Of a DNA stretch of 64,000 nt, positions 61,564 through 64,000 are shown one piece after another. The stretch is from positions 62,001 to 126,000 of the forward strand of contig CBINBI010000001.1 of NCBI GenBank assembly GCA_966248875.1. The letters run 5' to 3'. The translations under genes and the position numbers were made by a program. This stretch comes from Dokdonella_A sp966248875. GTDB lineage: Bacteria > Pseudomonadota > Gammaproteobacteria > Xanthomonadales > Rhodanobacteraceae. Numbering within the stretch: the stretch's first letter is position 1; every line of letters starts with the position of its first letter. The notes under the pieces are model-generated. The model had not been told where the DNA came from, searched no databases, and saw only the letters and a program-made list of their open reading frames with translations.

Positions 61564-62835
61564 ATGCATGAGCAGCACGGCATCACCCGCGAACTGCGCC
61601 ATTCACGCGATACGACCCCACTCCGCAACGCACCGCTGCGCCGGGCGATGCAGGCGGCGGGCATCGCGGCTGCGCTGTTTGCCGGAAACGCGGCCGCGGT
61701 CGGCCTGCAGGGCGACAACTGGACGGTCGACGTCGGCGGCATCGTCAACGCGTACTACACGGCGACGAGCTGCTCCGGCGACAACGTCGGCGGCGCCGCC
61801 CTCGCCGGGCAGGCACTCGGCTGCGCCGGCGAGAACCACAAGACCACGATCGGCAACGGCCTGCTGCCGAGCGGCCTGATCACCAAGTTCAAGACCAACC
61901 AGGAAGGCCTCGACATCGGCGGCACCGTCGGCATCATGGTGCACGCGGCGACATCGAACGGCGTCGACACCAACACCAACGTCGACGTGCGCCAGGCGTT
62001 CTTCACGATCGGCACGCCCGAGATGGGCACGTTCAAGATCGGCCGCGACTACGGCGTGTTCGGCGCCAACGCGATCCTCAACGACATGACGCTGCTCGGC
62101 GCCGGCGCGCCGACGCAGGCGACGCAGCGCGGGCGCGTCACGCTCGGCCACATCGGCGCGGGCTACACGTACCTGCAGAACTACGGCCAGATGGCCTACA
62201 CCTCGCCCGTGTTCGGCGGCGGCTTCACCTTCACAGCGGGGCTCATGAGCCCGGTCGACGCCGGCATCTACGCTTCGAAGAACTATCCCCAGGTGCAGGC
62301 GCAACTGCAGTACGCCAACGAGACGGTCAAGGTCTGGCTCGGCGCGAAAACGCAGCGCTTCTACTCGAGCGGCTTCATACCCGCGCTCGATCCGAACGAT
62401 CCGAACCAGACCTTCCTGGTCACGCCGAACGACAAGTTCGACGAGTTCGCGGCGGAGGTCGGCGCTTCGTTCACCGCGGGGGCCTTCGGCTTCCTGGCCA
62501 ACGTGCAGGCAGGCTCTGGCATCGGCATCCTCGCCGACGGCGACCAGGGCGACATCGACGGCCTCAACTACCTCGTGCAGGGCACGTACAAGTTCACCGA
62601 CAAGATGAAGTTCGGCGTGAGCTACGGCCTCAGCAAGAACGACGACGACAGCCTCTACAACGATCTCTACAACGCGAGCTTCAAGTCGAACGAGAACCTC
62701 ACGGTCGGCCTGTACTACGCGCTGACCAGCAGCATCACGCTGGCCGCCGAAGTCGGCGAGACGCGCTCGAAGGACTATCTCGACAACGAAGCGAAGCAGT
62801 ACGGCGGTTCGTTCGGCGGCATCATCTTCTTCTGA
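61564..62835 (+). CDS. Outer-membrane porin
   Basis: The 423-residue product has a signal peptide (AMQAAGIAAALFAGNAAA) and a Gram-negative porin barrel, with strands such as FKIGRDYGVFGANAILNDMTLLG, GAGYTYLQNYGQMAYTSPVFGGGFTFTAG and LTVGLYYALTSSITLAAEVGETRSK. It ends in a barrel-type C-terminus (YGGSFGGIIFF, final Phe). It would allow passive diffusion of small solutes. AGGAGGA at 61551-61557 supports the ATG at 61564, giving an N-terminal extension before the signal peptide; an internal ATG at 61648 is the alternative. A strong terminator follows. Confidence 0.85.
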   Translation: MHEQHGITRELRHSRDTTPLRNAPLRRAMQAAGIAAALFAGNAAAVGLQGDNWTVDVGGIVNAYYTATSCSGDNVGGAALAGQALGCAGENHKTTIGNGLLPSGLITKFKTNQEGLDIGGTVGIMVHAATSNGVDTNTNVDVRQAFFTIGTPEMGTFKIGRDYGVFGANAILNDMTLLGAGAPTQATQRGRVTLGHIGAGYTYLQNYGQMAYTSPVFGGGFTFTAGLMSPVDAGIYASKNYPQVQAQLQYANETVKVWLGAKTQRFYSSGFIPALDPNDPNQTFLVTPNDKFDEFAAEVGASFTAGAFGFLANVQAGSGIGILADGDQGDIDGLNYLVQGTYKFTDKMKFGVSYGLSKNDDDSLYNDLYNASFKSNENLTVGLYYALTSSITLAAEVGETRSKDYLDNEAKQYGGSFGGIIFF

Positions 62836-62850
62836 CGCATTGCGCCCTGT

Positions 62851-62897
62851 CCGCCTCGCGCGCCCGTCCCAGCCTCGACGGCGCGCGAGGCGGTTTT
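62851..62897 (+). terminator. Rho-independent terminator after the porin gene
   Basis: CCGCCTCGCGCGCC pairs with GGCGCGCGAGGCGG, a 14-bp stem with a 15-base loop, followed by TTTT. Confidence 0.85.
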
Positions 62898-62931
62898 GCG
62901 TCCGGGGCCGTCCGATCCGGGGTACGGCCGG

Positions 62932-64000
62932 CTACGCCGAAATCGCGAGCCGCTCTCCGCGATAGATCATCGCAGTCACCGCATAGAGCAGCAGAGCCGC
63001 CACCGCGGTACAGGCGAAGCAAAGTCCGAGCTGCGCCGGTGTCACCGCGTCGCCGCGCATCAGGCGCGTGATCGTGATCTGCTGACCCATCAGCGGCACG
63101 GCGTACATCCAGGTCTCGGTCTTCAGCGGGAACAGCGAGAGCAGCATCGTCGGCACGGCCGGCACGAACATCAGCAGGGAAAGATACGTCTGCGCCTCGC
63201 GGAAGCTTTTCGCGAACGCGGCGGCGAGCGTCTGCAGCGTCGCGATCAGGAGCGCGAGCGGCAGCATCACCAGCATCGTCGCGAGCGCGAACCTGGGCCC
63301 GATCTCGAGCGTCATGCCGAGTTTCTCGGTGGGCAGCACCCGGCCGATCAGCGAGAACGCGACGATCGCGAGCAGCACGCTGGTGAGCGCGAAGGCCGAG
63401 GTCGCCGCGAGCTTGCCGGCGAGAATCCGCGAGCGCGGCACCGGATTGGCGAGCAGCGGCTCCAGTGACTGGCGCTCGCGCTCGCCCGCCGTCGTGTCGA
63501 TCGCGAGCGCCATGCCGCCAATGAACGCGCCGAGGATGAAGAAGTAAGGCAGCATCGCGAACAGCGTGCCGCTGCGCGTCTGCGCGGTGGACTGGTCGCG
63601 ATCAGCGACGGCGAGCGGGCGGATGACGGCGGGCGAGACGCCGCGGGCGAGCAGCCGCAGCGCGCCGATCCGCTGCGAGTAGCCTTCGAGCGCGCCGCGC
63701 AGCCGCGCGACCGAGGACTGAGCCTCGCGCTGCGAGGCGTCGTAGATCAGCTCGACCTGCGCCGGCTCGCCCTTGCGCCAGCTTTCGGCGAATCCGGGGG
63801 AAATGCGCAGCACGAGCTCGGCGTCCATCTCGCGCACGGCCCGCTCGGGGTCGGCCGGCGCGTCCTTGATCTCGATGTTCTGCTGCTTCAGCGCCGCGAT
63901 GAGATTCGGCGCGCGCTCCGCGCCGATCACCGGAACCGGCAGCGGCTTCTCGGCGCGCGCGAGCTGGCGCACGACGATGCCGTTGATGATCAGCACGAAG
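62932..64000 (-). CDS. ABC-2 type transporter permease (NatB-like), 5' end outside window
   Basis: At least 356 residues of an ABC permease are present; the frame runs off the window end, so the N-terminus is missing. The visible part has a periplasmic domain of about 130 residues, then membrane helices beginning at LFAMLPYFFILGAFIGGMALAID. The conserved ABC-2 block TTAGERERQSLEPLLANPVPRSRILAGKLAATSAFAL follows, with four further helices. It resembles NatB, the sodium-export permease, whose ATPase partner NatA should lie upstream beyond the window. Substrate is not proven. Confidence 0.85.
   Translation of the reverse strand, partial: FVLIINGIVVRQLARAEKPLPVPVIGAERAPNLIAALKQQNIEIKDAPADPERAVREMDAELVLRISPGFAESWRKGEPAQVELIYDASQREAQSSVARLRGALEGYSQRIGALRLLARGVSPAVIRPLAVADRDQSTAQTRSGTLFAMLPYFFILGAFIGGMALAIDTTAGERERQSLEPLLANPVPRSRILAGKLAATSAFALTSVLLAIVAFSLIGRVLPTEKLGMTLEIGPRFALATMLVMLPLALLIATLQTLAAAFAKSFREAQTYLSLLMFVPAVPTMLLSLFPLKTETWMYAVPLMGQQITITRLMRGDAVTPAQLGLCFACTAVAALLLYAVTAMIYRGERLAISA

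Overview
The window is GC-rich bacterial DNA, almost fully coding, from a Gram-negative organism. UbiJ/UbiB, SecB, LpxO, an MdtABC-type RND pump and TonB receptors point to a gammaproteobacterium. Several secreted proteins (the GRGYAVE-type protein at 52690-53631, the FRNGFE/FQDGFD motifs at 5897-8965 and 56482-57846, the TPR-sulfotransferase) resemble those I associate with Xanthomonadales and relatives. This placement is an inference. I see no rRNA, tRNA, CRISPR array or insertion sequence.

Layout. 1-4500: a housekeeping block (rhodanese, secB, gpsA, trmL) with a peptide:N-glycosidase A-like secreted enzyme where grxC often sits. 4579-10147: secreted proteins of unknown role, including two small ones that share an ECF-sigma-like promoter and a large protein with T5SS/PEP-CTERM-type repeats. 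10260-19916: SDR, M16 peptidase, DUF4156 lipoprotein, epimerase, ubiJ-ubiB, lipoprotein, arfB and an acyltransferase. 20068-25188: a decaheme cytochrome/outer-membrane barrel pair (MtrA/MtrB type), a diheme cytochrome and a cupredoxin. 25681-42634: a methanol and formaldehyde oxidation region with lanthanide-type XoxF, a XoxJ-like protein fused to ankyrin repeats, a XoxG-like cytochrome, a beta-propeller, AdhC, Gfa, a two-component system, two TonB receptors (one PqqU-like) and a sigma-54 activator. 42912-52647: msrAB and a three-gene RND pump interrupted by a DUF559 gene flanked by short palindromic repeats. 52690-64000: secreted proteins, TPR-sulfotransferase, LpxO, DUF1566 protein, flavin-binding stress protein, radical SAM protein, a CTERM-anchored protein, a porin and a truncated ABC permease.

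How it works together. XoxF (PQQ plus lanthanide) would oxidise methanol to formaldehyde in the periplasm and pass electrons to the XoxG-like cytochrome. Gfa and AdhC would carry formaldehyde to S-formylglutathione in the cytosol; the next enzyme, S-formylglutathione hydrolase, is not in the window. The TonB receptors are candidates for uptake of PQQ and a metal complex. The Mtr conduit directly upstream is a possible electron exit or entry route across the outer membrane.

The most interesting signal is regulatory. Good sigma-54 (-24/-12) promoters precede xoxF (25462-25477) and adhC (31474-31489). Each has a TGTTCC/GGAACA inverted repeat 70-115 bp upstream, and the same cluster encodes an AcoR-type sigma-54 activator. 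A second inverted repeat, CGGGAA-N3-TTCCCG, occurs both between the kinase and TonB-receptor genes and upstream of the activator gene. Together these suggest a compact, undescribed control circuit for lanthanide-dependent methylotrophy.
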